NCBI GenBank assembly: GCA_007570785.1
Contig: ML664173.1
Coordinates: 12,529,198-12,593,197 of the forward strand
Reading direction: 5' to 3'
DNA: 64,000 bases
From: Antilocapra americana
Lineage: Eukaryota; Chordata; Mammalia; Artiodactyla; Antilocapridae
The notes under the pieces were generated by a model. That model made no database searches. It saw nothing but the letters and a program-made list of their open reading frames with translations, and was not told the origin of the DNA. A program made the position numbers and the translations under genes. Every line of letters begins with the position of its first letter. Position 1 is the first letter of the stretch. Positions 34,830 to 45,230 of this stretch are shown in pieces.

Positions 34830-35150
34830 TTCTGTACAACCCAGTGCCACCAGCTTCACTCCTTGAGTCAAAGGAGTCACAGTTTCCCCAGTTATTCACA
34901 ACCTCCCCGCACCTAAAACCCCATCATCTGATAACAATGCGAGGGACCCTGGGTCACCCCCACCCAGGTGTCCCGCCCTGCACCACAAAATCCTCCATCA
35001 GGCACTTACAGGAAGCAATCCTGCAGGGGTCAGGGAGGAAAGGCTAGCCTACCGACAACCTTGTCCAAAAGAGCAGAGGCCCTTCCTTGGGCCGAGATGA
35101 GGAGCAGAACAAGAGCGTGATGACATTTTCAGTGAGATGAAAGAAAACTT
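34830..35150 (+). repeat. Unclassified repeat, copy A
   Basis: Resembles the block at 39850-40180 in the same direction: shared landmarks are ctccttgag then gag-cacagtt (34860 and 39901), aatcctccatcaggca (34989 and 40033) and agcagaggccc (35072 and 40101) followed by a gatgaggagcagaa-like run. I cannot assign it to a family. It may be an old LTR or DNA-transposon remnant, or a local duplication. Confidence 0.7.
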
Positions 35151-35179
35151 TACATTCCACCAGCATCTTTCCTTTGAGC

Positions 35180-35338
35180 ACCTCATACGCTGAACATGAA
35201 CTCATTTGCTCTGCCAATATCCCCATGAGATGGACAGCTGAGAAGGCATTATCTTCTTCATTTTCGAGAAAGGATGCGGGAAGCACCAAGAGGTTAGGCA
35301 ACCGGTCCAAGGTCACATAGTTAATCAACATCTCCTAT
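35180..35338 (-). repeat. MIR SINE
   Basis: tatccccatgagatggacag, tcttcattttcgagaaagga, ggttaggcaaccggtccaag, then gtcacatagttaatcaacat: reversed MIR. Confidence 0.68.
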
Positions 35339-35877
35339 CTTTTGATGCCCTGCTCAGAGTTCATATACGTTCCCCATTATTCTCATGATTCCTTTCATTT
35401 CAGCAACAATAAGATGTAACCAGGTCACCAGCAGAAACTTCAGTACATTAGCCACGTAGCTCTGCATCGATCCACTGAATCGACGGAGAAGGTGAAGCAT
35501 AGGATATGGGGGATGCAGGAGAAGCTGCCTGATCTGAGAGAAGAGCTCAACTTGACTAAAAGGAATAGAGGCATCTTCCAAGCGGCCAAGGAGCATCATT
35601 GGCCAGTTTTTAAGTTGGAAGAAGTCTCAGGCTACATCTCTTCTGATGCAGAGTTCCCTTCTCCAAGCACACATTCCCTTGTGCCACATTTCTCTGAGAG
35701 TTTTCTGTGCAGTCAGAGGGTTTGCATATAGCACTCTAGTGGAATCTGGAGACTCCCCTTTGTAGCCAGTGGTGAGGAGGAGATGTTACAATGGACATTC
35801 TGCTTATAAACTCTGTTAGAAGAGAAGCATCTCTAGGTTAATAGCTTAGGTTCTTATGGATTAAAGATTAAACTATG
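35339..35877. other. No recognised feature
   Basis: Frames at 35354-35731 on both strands overlap and are unsupported. No named repeat. Confidence 0.5.
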
Positions 35878-36712
35878 ACCACAATGAAATATCACCTCGC
35901 ACCTAGCAGAATGGCTATCGTCAAAAGGGACACAAAGAACACATGTGTAGAGGATGTGGACAAAAGGGAAAACTTACAAACTGTTAGTAGGAAGATAAAT
36001 TGGTGTAGCCACTATGGAAAACAGCATGGACATTTCTCAAAAAACTAAAAATAGAACTACCATATGATCTAGCAATTTCATCCCAGGTATATATCCAAAG
36101 AAAACAGAAACATTAATTTGAAAATATACATGCACCCCATTGCTCATAGCAGCACTGTTTAGAATAGCCAAGATATGAAAGCAACTCAAGTGTCCATCAG
36201 CAGATGAATGGATAAAGAAGATACGGCATATATGTATATATACAATGGAATACTACTCAGTGAGAAAAAAGAATGAGATTTTGCCATTTGAAACCATATG
36301 AATGGACTTGGAGGGTATTATGCTAAGTGAAATAAGTCAGACAAAGACAAATACTGAAGGATATCATGTACGTGTCAAATCTAAAAAATAAAACAAAGTA
36401 GTGCATGTAACAAAAAAGAAGCAGATTCACAGATTTAGAGAATAGACTCCTGGCTACCAGTAGGGACAAGCAAGGTAGAGGAGCATGGCAGAGGTAGGGG
36501 ATTAGGAGGTATAAATTACTATGCATAAAATAAATAAACTACAAGGATACAGTACATAGCACAGGGAATATAGCCAATATTTTCTAATAACTATAAATGG
36601 AGTATAACCTTTAAAAAGTGTGAATCGAAAAAAAAAGTGTGAATCGTTATGCTGTATACCTGAAACTTATAAAACATTGTAAATCAGCTATGCCTCAGTT
36701 TTTAAGAATAAG
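35878..36712 (+). mobile_element. L1 LINE 3' region, old copy
   Basis: L1 3' text over 830 bp: atgaaatatcacctcgcacc, gtggaaaacagcatggaca-like block, atctagcaatttcatcccag, tggaatactactcagtgaga, gtgaaataagtcagacaaag, tacagtacatagcacaggga and tacctgaaacttataaaaca. No intact frame survives. A 14-bp stretch (aaaaagtgtgaatc) is tandemly doubled near 36613-36645. Confidence 0.92.
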
Positions 36713-37621
36713 AATACTATTCTCAGTAATAAGAAAAAGTATGACAGCAAAATAAAAATTAAACTATGAGTGCTATTTGGTAGGATTAGGATCTTGCCTC
36801 ATAGGAAAATCTCAGACCACAAAACTGCTTCAAAAGATATGTTCTCCTTCTCCCCTACGTAGAGAGAGGTAAATACATACACAGATTCACAAAAGGAGAA
36901 AAATGAAACACAAGGAGGAAGTGTGAAAAAATGTAACCGCACCGTGTTACAGTAATTTAGGAAATGGTCAGCACAGTGGAGCCCGCCGAGGGGTGGGGGC
37001 GCTGAGCAAGAAGACCACAACCGTCAGTGACACGTGTTCGGGCACAGACGGAGAGGGTCGTGGTACACACACCCTACGTTTTCCACATCTCTAAATGTGT
37101 CTGAGCCCCTCAGTTTATACCTGAGGGTCTTCCTTAGGAGAGAATTCCCTATGAATATCTCACCTTTCTGCATGGATTAGGCAAAGGGTGTCATCGACCT
37201 TCTCAAGCGTGCTTTACAAGGTAAAGCATCCTTGGAAGCTGAGACCATGTCATCTCTCCAGGTCTGAAGGCAGATTTGTTTCACAAATCAAAGATACGCA
37301 AAAACACCGACAAAAATACACAACGACAGACAACATCTCCCTCCCCAGAGACGTTCCAAGAGAGTAAGGACTCCTAGCATCTGCAAGCAGGTTGACTTAC
37401 ATTCCAGAGTAAGGCAGGAGAGGCCACCAGCGGCCCTAGATAAAATCAGAGCTTCCTAACTCAGGGGGGTCTTCTGCTTGATACACTCCCACAAAATGTG
37501 CAGGCTTCACCCAGTGCCTACCACCATCCCGTGGGCACTGGGACACAGAGAGCTGAGACAAGGGACTGCTCCGGTTGCTGGTTCTGAAATAAGTAACCAG
37601 TGCTTTTTGTCTCTAACCCAG
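36713..37621. other. No recognised feature
   Basis: No gene or named repeat in about 900 bp. It leads into the TG/TA minisatellite. Confidence 0.5.
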
Positions 37622-37905
37622 ATATGTACGTGTGTGTGTGTGTGTGTGTATGTGCATGTATACATACTGACAGTGGTGTACATGTACATGTGTATATTCA
37701 CATGTATATATACTATATGTGTATTATACATTTGCATATTCACATGATGAGTGTATGTATGCATCCTGACAGTAGCATGTGTATACATATATATGTGCAG
37801 GTATACATGTATATATTCACATATTTATATACTATATATGTATACAAATACACACATTTATCATATATATATATACAATTACACACACACGTATATATCG
37901 AGGTA
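37622..37905. repeat. TG/TA-rich minisatellite
   Basis: Begins with gtgtgtgtgtgtgtgtgtat, then two imperfect longer units sharing ctgacagt, catgtgtata, atattcacat and tatatactatat (about 37667-37770 and 37768-37860), ending in tatatatatatac and acacacacacg. Largely alternating purine and pyrimidine. Confidence 0.85.
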
Positions 37906-37915
37906 GACTAACTTA

Positions 37916-39737
37916 GTCAGTTCAGTTCTGTTGCTCAGTTGTGTCCGACTCTTGGGGACCCATGGACCACAGCACACCAGGCCTTTCTGTCCATCACCAG
38001 CTCCCAGAGTTTACCCAAACTCATGTCTGTTGAGTCAGTGATGCCATCCAGCCATCTCATCATCCATCGTCCCCTTCTCCTCCTGCCCTCAATCTTTCCT
38101 AGCATCAGGGTCTTTTCCAATGAGTCAGCTCTTCACATCAGGTAGCCAAAGTACTGGAGTTTCAGCTTCAACATCAGACCTTCCAATGAACACCCAGGAC
38201 TGATCTCCTTTAAGATGGACTGGTTGGATTTCCTTGCAGTCCAAAGGACTCTCAAGAGTCTTCTCCAACACCACAGTTCAAAATCATCAATTCTTCAGCA
38301 CTCAGCTTTCTTTATAGTCCAACTCTGACATGCATAAATAACTACTGGAAAAACCATAGCCTTGACTAGATGGACCTTTGTGGGCAAAGTAATGTCTCTG
38401 CTTTTTAATATGCTGTCTAGGTTGGTCATAACTTTCCTTCCAAGGAGTAAGCATCTTCTAATTTCATGGCTGAAATCACCATCTGCAGTGATTTGGGAGC
38501 CCTAAAACACAATATCAGCCACTCTTTGCCCATCTATTTGCCATGAAGTGATGGGACTGGATGCCATGATCTTGGTTTTCTGAATATTGAGCTTCAAGCC
38601 AACTTTTTCACTCTCCTCTTTCACTTTCATCAAGAGACTCTTTAATTCTTCTTCACTTTCTGGCATAAGGGTGGTGTCATCTGCATATCTGAGATTATTG
38701 ATATTTCTCCCCACAATCTTGATTCCAGCTTGTGCTTCATCCACCCAGTGTTTCTCATGAGGTACTCTGCATATAAGTTAAATAAGCAGGGTGATAATAT
38801 ACAGCCTTGATGTACTTGGAATCTGTCTGTTGTTCCATGTCCAGTTCTAACTGTTGCTTCCTGACCTGCATCAGGTTTCTCAAGAGGCAGGTCAGGTGGT
38901 CTGGTATTCCCATCTCTTTCAGAATTTTCCACAGTTTATTGTGATCCACACAGTCAAAGGCTTTGGCATAGTCAATAAAGCAGAAATAGATGTTTTTCTG
39001 TAACTCTCTTGCTTTTTCGATAATCCATCAGATGTTGGCAATTTGATCTCTGGTTTCTCTGCCTTTTCTAAATCCAGCTTAAACATCTGGAAATTCACGG
39101 TTCACATATTGCTGAAGCCTAGCTTGGAGAATTTTGAGCATTATTTACTAGCATGTGAGGTGAGTGCAATTGTGTGGTAGTTTGAGCATTCTTTGGCATT
39201 GCCTTTCTTTGGGATTGGAATGAAAACTGACCTTTTCCAGTCCTGTGGCCACTGCTAAGCTTTCCAAATTTGCTGACATATTGAGTGCAGCACTTTCACA
39301 GCATTATCTTTTAGGATTTTAAATAGCTCAACTGGAATTTCATCACCTCCACTAGCTTTATTTGTAGTGATGCTTCCTAAGGCCCACTTGACTTCACATT
39401 CCAGGATGTCTAGCTCTAGAAGAGTGATCACACCATTGTGGTTATCTGGGTCGTGAAGATCTTTTTTGTACAATTCTTCTGTGTATTCTTGCCACCTCTT
39501 CTTAATAGCTTCTGTTAGGTCCATACCATTTCTGTCCTTTATTGAGCCCATCTTTGCATGAAATGTTCCCTTGGTATCTCTAATTTTCTTGACAAGATCT
39601 CTAATCCTTCCCATTCTATTATTTTCCTCTATTTCTTTGCATTGGTCACTGAGAAAGGCTTTCTTACCACTCCTTGCTATTCTTTTGAACTCTGCATTCA
39701 AATGGGTATACCTTTCCTTTTCTCCTTTGCTCTTAGC
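37916..39737 (-). mobile_element. BovB LINE, 1.8 kb, 5' truncated
   Basis: The longest BovB copy here, in minus orientation. The 3' terminus is at the left (cagttcagttctgttgctca, ttgtgtccgactcttgggga) and the ORF2 region extends to about 39737, where the match stops at tttgctcttagcttctc. The endonuclease part is absent. It abuts the TG/TA minisatellite by about ten bases. No clean target duplication was seen. Confidence 0.95.
38502..39701 (-). pseudogene. BovB ORF2 reverse transcriptase remnant, frameshifted
   Basis: The minus strand encodes recognisable pieces of an RTE-type reverse transcriptase, the enzyme that copies LINE RNA into DNA at a nicked target. Upstream of the core, 39701-39255 reads with few defects (LLELDILECEVKWALGSITT, GGDEIPVELFKILKDNAVKV). 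The catalytic core follows in pieces: motif A-like FIDYAKAFDCVDHNKLW around 38990-38940, the QGCILSPCLFNLYAEYLMRN block near 38830-38770 in another frame, and motif C as LRYADDTTLM near 38690-38660 in a third frame. The frame changes at least three times, so no active enzyme can be made. It continues as C-terminal sequence down to about 38360. Confidence 0.92.
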
Positions 39738-39849
39738 TTCTCTTTAGCTTGTAAACAGGTTGTAGTCTCAGACTGTTCACAGCTTCTCACTTTACATAAT
39801 TCTCAGTTCAATATTCCTTCTACTCACTGCAACTGTTGCCAGACCCAAT

Positions 39850-40180
39850 TCTGACCCCTTCTTTCTCACCTCAGAGCCACCTGCTCCTACCAGAAAGCAG
39901 CTCCTTGAGCCACTGGAGCCACAGTTCCCTCAGTTACCATCACCTCACCACAGCCAGTAACACTGGGAGGAGGCGCAGGGTCTTTCTACCATTCCCCCAC
40001 CTCCATCCCCGGGTGGCCCACACCACCCCATAAATCCTCCATCAGGCATTTTGGGGGTCCAGAGAGGGAAGGCTGTCCTGGGCAATGAGCCATCAGAAAT
40101 AGCAGAGGCCCTGCCATGGGCTAAGATGAGAAGCAGAAGAGGGAGATGGCATTCAGTGCAGCAACAGAAGGAAAACCATG
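39850..40180 (+). repeat. Unclassified repeat, copy B
   Basis: Pairs with 34830-35150 in the same orientation (landmarks given there). The likeness runs from the agagccacctgctcctacca region to the ggcattcagtgcagcaacag region and then fades into a purine-rich stretch. The BovB 5' end lies about 110 bp to the left. Confidence 0.7.
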
Positions 40181-41437
40181 AATGAAAACGAGAGTGATGG
40201 TGAGAAAGGGAAAGTCAGTCAGAAAAAGAGTGAGCTAGAAAGGAAGTATGTGCAGAGAAGGCGACATGGAGATAGAAGAGTATGTTACTAAGGAGGAAAT
40301 TAGTCAGTAAGGTAGATTTTAAAAGTGTGAAGTCAAAAATAGTGCTGTAAAAAAAAAAAAAAATCCATCCCCAAATGCTTGAGTCATTAAAGCAGGAAAC
40401 ACTTTACAGGCTCACATTTTTATCCATGTCCCCATTTAACATATGAGAACACCAAGGCACAGAGAACTAAGCAAACCTATTAGCACGCCTTGTTCAGTTG
40501 CTCCAACGAGCCTGGGGGAAGCAAACCTGAGCGGCTCTCTGCATCCATCTTTCTGAGCTCTGTCTTCTCTCCCGATTCTTACAGGGATGCTGTCACCGAG
40601 AGCCTCGGATGTGAGGTCTCCCACGCTAAGTGGGGGAGGTTGTCACATGCAGAAAGACAACAGTGCTGTTTGCCCTGCGATATTTACAGAGGACAGACTG
40701 CGCCAGATATGTTCACAGCGCCGCTGATGGGCCTCTGAGAGAAGGCAGGGGGGCGGACAGCGGCCGCCCCGCTGAACTCTCCGTGTTTGGACGTTCAGCA
40801 AGACATTTGATGCCCATCAGGAAATTGTACTTGCAAATTCATTCAGACTAAGAGAAGACCAAGGCTTTCCTGAACAGCAACACAAATGTGCAGACAGGAG
40901 AAGAGGAATGGTGTGCAGAGAGAGAGACCTACAACTTGGAGGGCAGGCCTGAGGGGCCAGCTGGGCCCCCGAGAAGCTGGTACAGCCCCAGGAGCTGGGT
41001 GTATTGGACAAAAGGAAGGAGAAGACTCCCCCGCTTGGAGGGAGTGGGTGGCTGGCCACAGGGCTCTCAAGAGATCCCTGAACTCCCAAGGGCCTTCTCT
41101 GTAGAATGGGGTCAGCGGTGCTAATATACTTTGCGGGGCTACTGCTTGGAGAAGAAGAAAAATGTTCAGAAGGCCCTCGGTAAATATCAAGTGCTGTACA
41201 AATGGCAACAATAACGCCACATTTTATTTAACGTCTTCATTAAGGACACAGAGTGGGGCAGGCAGGCTGTTAATGAAATCTGCGGAGAGTACTAAATCGG
41301 GTACTGCTGGCGACAGCGCAGCTCAGACAAGTAAACACCCAAGAGACACCACGAATGCAACCGCAAACAAACCTCCAGGATGGCAGGTCCGGTCCGTCTC
41401 TCAGCCATCAAGTGGCTAGGCTGAAGGGCCCGCCTTT
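40181..41437. other. No gene recognised; weak MIR and small CpG cluster
   Basis: A purine-rich stretch at 40185-40345 is followed by an A-run at 40349-40363. Weak reversed MIR wording occurs at 40425-40480 (cccatttaacatatgagaac, accaaggcacagagaactaa). A CpG cluster with one gcggccgc sits at 40752-40785. Frames at 40843-41220 are unsupported. Confidence 0.45.
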
Positions 41438-41471
41438 GGGGATGGGGTGGGGGGGTGGGAGTGGCTGGGGG
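41438..41471 (+). other. G-rich tract, possible G-quadruplex
   Basis: Four or more G-runs of three to seven with 1-2 base loops, within ggggatggggtgggggggtg and the following ggagtggctggggg. It fits the usual quadruplex pattern on the plus strand. Confidence 0.75.
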
Positions 41472-41889
41472 AAATCCCACTGAACCGTCTCCACTCCACC
41501 CCTCAGGTTTATCCAGGTAAAATCGGATTACGATGAACATTGGAAACGATGCTAATGGAGGGATGTGAAAACTGTCCTGGGGTCCACCCAAAATGCAGAC
41601 CTGTGGAAGGAGTGTCAAGAACACCTCATGCCTACATCTTAGGGACAGGAGGTCACAGTTAGGGACATGACACAGTTGCATGACTTGGGAATCTCTCTGG
41701 AAAGTTGGGGGTGTCCCCTTCTTGTGAGCCGGGCCTGCAGGCCTGGGTTCTAAGACACACATCCCATTTGGACTCCTGGCTTCAAAGAGAAAAAGTATGA
41801 GCTTCTAAGCCCACAGCTTGACCTGTGTAAGCATCAAAGCCCAGAGAGCAAAACTCAGTGTTGAGAGCCTTGGCTATGCCCCTGGACAG
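41472..41889. other. No recognised feature
   Basis: A 156-codon minus-strand frame (41292-41762) is the joint longest in the window, but it crosses the G-rich tract and has no domain. No named repeat. Confidence 0.5.
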
Positions 41890-42205
41890 CCCAAATCCCA
41901 GGCTGGCAGGACACACTCTCCTTACCATGGCTTACCAGGCTCTTCAAGATTCACCCCTTGTTACGTTTCCAGCCTTACCGCTCACCACCCACAGATGACT
42001 CCAGCCGTGCTGAGTCATGTCCAGATCCTCGACTGTACACACATGGTATTCTCCCTGCCAGAAACAGTCTTCTGCTTCCTCCTTGCCTGACCAAACAGAC
42101 TTATCTTTTAGGTCTCAGCTCTCCCACAATTGCCCGGAGTCCTCATCTTCTATGCACCAACAGTGTCTTAGACTTCTCTCATTATAGATCCTGACAATTA
42201 CTGGG
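41890..42205 (+). repeat. L2 LINE internal 3' region
   Basis: L2 order: caggctcttcaagattcacc, gttacgtttccagccttacc, cagaaacagtcttctgcttc, cttttaggtctcagctctcc, cccggagtcctcatcttcta. Confidence 0.62.
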
Positions 42206-42282
42206 TGATGGCCTTCTTTGAGCTTGATACTGTGGAAAGGATATGTCATTAAACAAGACGTACACAATTCTTACCTCTTCAG

Positions 42283-42415
42283 AGAATGTGGTTCTCAAAA
42301 CCTAGCTACATATTAGAATCACCTGGGAAGCTTTTTAAACCCATCACTACCATTGCAATTTAATTGGTCTGGAAGAGTATAGTTTTCAAAAGTAGTTCTC
42401 AACAATGGCAGTCTT
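42283..42415. repeat. MER5-like hAT MITE
   Basis: gtggttctcaaaacctagct, acatattagaatcacctggg, aagctttttaaacccatcac, aatttaattggtctggaaga, as in MER5. It runs into a second diverged copy. Confidence 0.6.
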
Positions 42416-42555
42416 TGGGATCAAATACTAATGACATGTCTTCTCATCCCACTCTAATGAGATCAAAATATCTGGGAGTGGGACCTGGACATACTTTTTT
42501 TTTTAAGTCCCCAAGAGATTCTAATGTTTGGCCATAGCTGAAAGGCAACAGGCTA
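42395..42555. repeat. MER5-like hAT MITE, second copy
   Basis: gtagttctcaacaatggcag, then ctgggagtgggacctggaca, ccccaagagattctaatgtt. Overlaps or nests with the preceding copy; boundaries are uncertain. Confidence 0.5.
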
Positions 42556-42589
42556 GAGCAAAGAATAGATGTTAAATACTTATCCCACT

Positions 42590-42737
42590 GCTAAGAATGG
42601 CCTGTTCATTTCCCTACATCCCTGCTAATCTATGAATTCCATAAAAGCAAAGATCTTATTTAAGACACTGTTTTCAGTACTTGGCATTGTACCTAGCACA
42701 CAGTTTGGAATCACTAAATATTTGCTTGAAGAAGGAA
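42590..42737 (+). repeat. L2 LINE 3' end
   Basis: tatgaattccataaaagcaa, agatcttatttaagacactg, cagtacttggcattgtacct, agcacacagtttggaatcac, taaatatttgcttgaag: the L2 terminus in order. Confidence 0.72.
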
Positions 42738-42768
42738 GGACGAACTCTTAAGTATCCTGGTTCAGTGG
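42738..42768 (+). repeat. 31-bp flanking repeat, left copy
   Basis: Matches 43262-43292 at 27 of 31 positions by eye (both begin ggac-aactcttaa). The pair brackets the LTR-like element between them. Confidence 0.75.
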
Positions 42769-43222
42769 TCTATTAGTGTGCTAAGGCTACATAACAAGTA
42801 CCACAAACTGGGGAATACTGAAGTCTCATGGATCTGGAAGCTAGAAGCCTGAGATCAAGGTGTCATCAGTCTTGGTTCCCTCTGAGGGTTGCAGGGGAGA
42901 ATCTGACCTTTCTCCCTCTCCTAACACCTGGTGGTATGCTGATAACAGTTGGCATCCCTCAGCCAGTAGGTACATCACTCCGACCTCTGCTTTCAGCTTC
43001 ATGTGGCTGAAAGCCACACAGTCCCTGAGTGCATGTCTATCTCTGGATCTAAACGTCCCCTTTTTATATGAACACCAATCACACTGGATCAGAACCCAAC
43101 CTAATGATCTCAGATGAACTCAATCACCTGCAAAGACCACACTGAAATAAGGCCACACCCATCGGTATGAGGGGTTGGCACTTTGGCATCTTCTGGGAGG
43201 ACACACAAATCCCATAGCAAGT
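42769..43222 (-). repeat. MaLR LTR (MLT1-like), solo
   Basis: Reversed MLT1-like order: aagtaccacaaactggggaa, gaagcctgagatcaaggtgt, tcagtcttggttccctctga, ttgcaggggagaatctgacc, caatcacctgcaaagaccac and ttctgggaggacacacaaat. An old non-coding LTR. Confidence 0.72.
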
Positions 43223-43261
43223 GGGATGCTCTTTCTTAAGCTGCGAGAAGGAGAGAAAGGA

Positions 43262-43292
43262 GGACAAACTCTTAATTATCTTGGTTGAGTGG
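43262..43292 (+). repeat. 31-bp flanking repeat, right copy
   Basis: Partner of 42738-42768. A second short echo, gtgggatgct, occurs at 43221 and 43289. Confidence 0.75.
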
Positions 43293-43609
43293 GATGCTTT
43301 CCCCTCCTGGATCACAGCTCCCTGTTCTAATTTGTCTGCACTCAGAACTTCTTCCAGCAGCTCTCTGCTAAGCAAAAAAGGCACAAAGTGGGCTGGCCCT
43401 TGGCAAAATGTGAATTAGCAAAGACTGTCCGCCCTCTCTCCTCCCAAGGCACCTTGCCTATATTCAGTTCTGAATTGGATGAAGGTATTCAGCTGTCTGC
43501 TACATCCAAACAGGAAGGAACAGAATTTTTTATAAAATACTATTGCATGATTTAGTGTAATGTATTACCCTCTTGGGGATACTGGATATTTAACTGAATA
43601 TTCATTAAA

Positions 43610-43610
<1 letters not shown>
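43293..43610. other. No recognised feature
   Basis: No gene or named repeat before the CA tract. Confidence 0.5.

Positions 43611-43651
<41 letters not shown>
43611..43651. repeat. (CA)n microsatellite, about 20 units
   Basis: Nearly perfect CA run after one cata. Confidence 0.96.
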
Positions 43652-43654
<3 letters not shown>

Positions 43655-43721
43655 CAATGCCTCAGAGGCTAAATCCTTAAGGATAGAAATGTCGGCATTT
43701 TGTCAGGGGAGGTACAGAGAA

Positions 43722-43934
43722 ATGTTGTTGTTAGTTGCTAACTTGTGTCTAACTCTTTGTGACCCCCATGGACTGTAGCCTGCCAGGCTCCTCTGTCCAT
43801 GGGATTTCCCAGGCAAGAATACTGGAGTGGGTTGCCATTTCTTTCTCCAGAGCATCTTCCAGACCCAGGGATCAAACCTGGGTCTCCTATATCACAGGTA
43901 GACTCTTTTACTGCTGAGTCACTGGGGAAGCCCT
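43722..43934 (-). mobile_element. Bov-tA SINE
   Basis: Reversed: gttgctaacttgtgtctaac, catggactgtagcctgccag, aagaatactggagtgggttg, gggatcaaacctgggtctcc, and the head ctgctgagtcactggggaag. Confidence 0.94.
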
Positions 43935-44548
43935 ATAAAGAAAAAGGGGAGGGCAAAAGTGGACTCCTTGGTAACACCCTCCCCATCTGACCCACCTTCT
44001 TTGTAACACAGGAGGCATTATAGGACTTGGCCAACTAAAGGTTTATTCTAGGTCAATCTAGGAAAGAGAAAAACTTTAGCAAATATAATCTCTATTCCAC
44101 ATTTGATCCTGATGCTATCATGCTATCATGGATCATTACCATATTCTGTGAAGTGGCTGTTTCCTCTTTCTCCCAGTGGAACCTCAGAGCTTGACCTATG
44201 CTTACCACACAAGTTGACTCTTCTCCTGAGTTTCCGGCTAACAGCAAATCTCCTCTGGATCTCACCTACTTTATCTAATGCCTTAGCCTGGGTATTAGCC
44301 CCAGTTCCACTCAGTAAGTCCATGAACTGCTGCTGAAGCTGCAGCTGCCAGCCTGGGGTGGGCATACAAATTCTGGGTACTTTTATGTTTTCAGGGACTA
44401 GAGTTTAATTAAACAAGAAACAATGCTTCAACTGTTCTCACCAAGGTTTTCAGCCACTGTTCTTATGATTGACAGCTGTCAAGGAGGATGATATGATGGG
44501 GGATATAAATGATCCTGCAGATTTTCCTCAGAGCAAGAGAAAAGTACT
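43935..44548. other. No recognised feature
   Basis: Opposed frames at 44103-44365 (77 and 79 codons) are shadows of each other. No named repeat. Confidence 0.5.
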
Positions 44549-44649
44549 AGACATGGATTTTTGACCTGGATCTGTCACCAGCTGGGTACCATCAAGAAAG
44601 TCACTTCCCTTGTCCTCAGTGTTCTCAGATGTTAAATGGGGATAATAAT
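44549..44649 (+). repeat. MIR SINE, left part of a split copy
   Basis: Forward MIR: tggatctgtcaccagctggg, caagaaagtcacttcccttg, ttctcagatgttaaatgggg ataataat. The match is cut there and resumes at 44843. Confidence 0.7.
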
Positions 44650-44842
44650 ATCCAGGCACACTTCTAAATGCCTTACAGCCCTAGAAGTGGTACTGTTATT
44701 CAAATATCTACTTAAATATTAGAAGATTGAAGCCCATAGAATTAGGCTGCTGTGTTCCCACTGCTAGTGATGAGTGAGCTGAGATTTGAACCAAATAATC
44801 TGGCTTCAGCTTCTTGCCCTTTAACCACCATGCTATAATAAT
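44650..44842 (-). repeat. MIR SINE inserted in another MIR
   Basis: Reversed MIR from tccaggcacacttctaaatg through gagctgagatttgaaccaaa to ccctttaaccaccatgctat. Flanked by ataataat at 44642-44649 and 44835-44842. Confidence 0.68.
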
Positions 44843-44960
44843 GGCATAGTAATAACAGTAACTACTTCCCCAGAAGTAGTGAAGATTAAATAAGATAATG
44901 TACTTGAGAACTTGGCAAAATATTTAGCAAACATCAGCTGTTTTATCATATCTTAGAGTA
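44843..44960 (+). repeat. MIR SINE, right part of a split copy
   Basis: agtaataacagtaactactt, gtgaagattaaataagataa, tgtacttgagaacttggcaa, atttagcaaacatcagc: the forward MIR 3' half, continuing 44549-44649. Confidence 0.6.
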
Positions 44961-45230
44961 GGATGTTAATAAATGTTGAGTAGGTGGGTGGCTGGATACC
45001 TTCCCCAGAGGCATCTGTGATGGAGTCCACAGTTTCCTAGGTTTCCACTATTTCCTCGACTTGATAGAGAAACATGGAAAGGACAATACCACGTAAGTTT
45101 AGAGAAAAATGTCCAGTTGAGCTGATGCATAATCCCATTCTGATGCCTGCAAGATAATGCTAGCCTTAAGAATAGCCAAAGTGGAAAATTTTTCTGATTT
45201 AAAACCAGCTGCTTCCCTGTCTAGATACTC

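Noticed and set aside
40752..40785. CpG island or promoter around gcggccgc
   Set aside because: The CpG cluster is only about 30-40 bp and the flanks are ordinary; too short for an island.
41292..41762. 156-codon minus-strand open frame
   Set aside because: Runs through the G-rich tract and a CA/GC-biased stretch; Pro- and Leu-rich composition follows base content. No domain.
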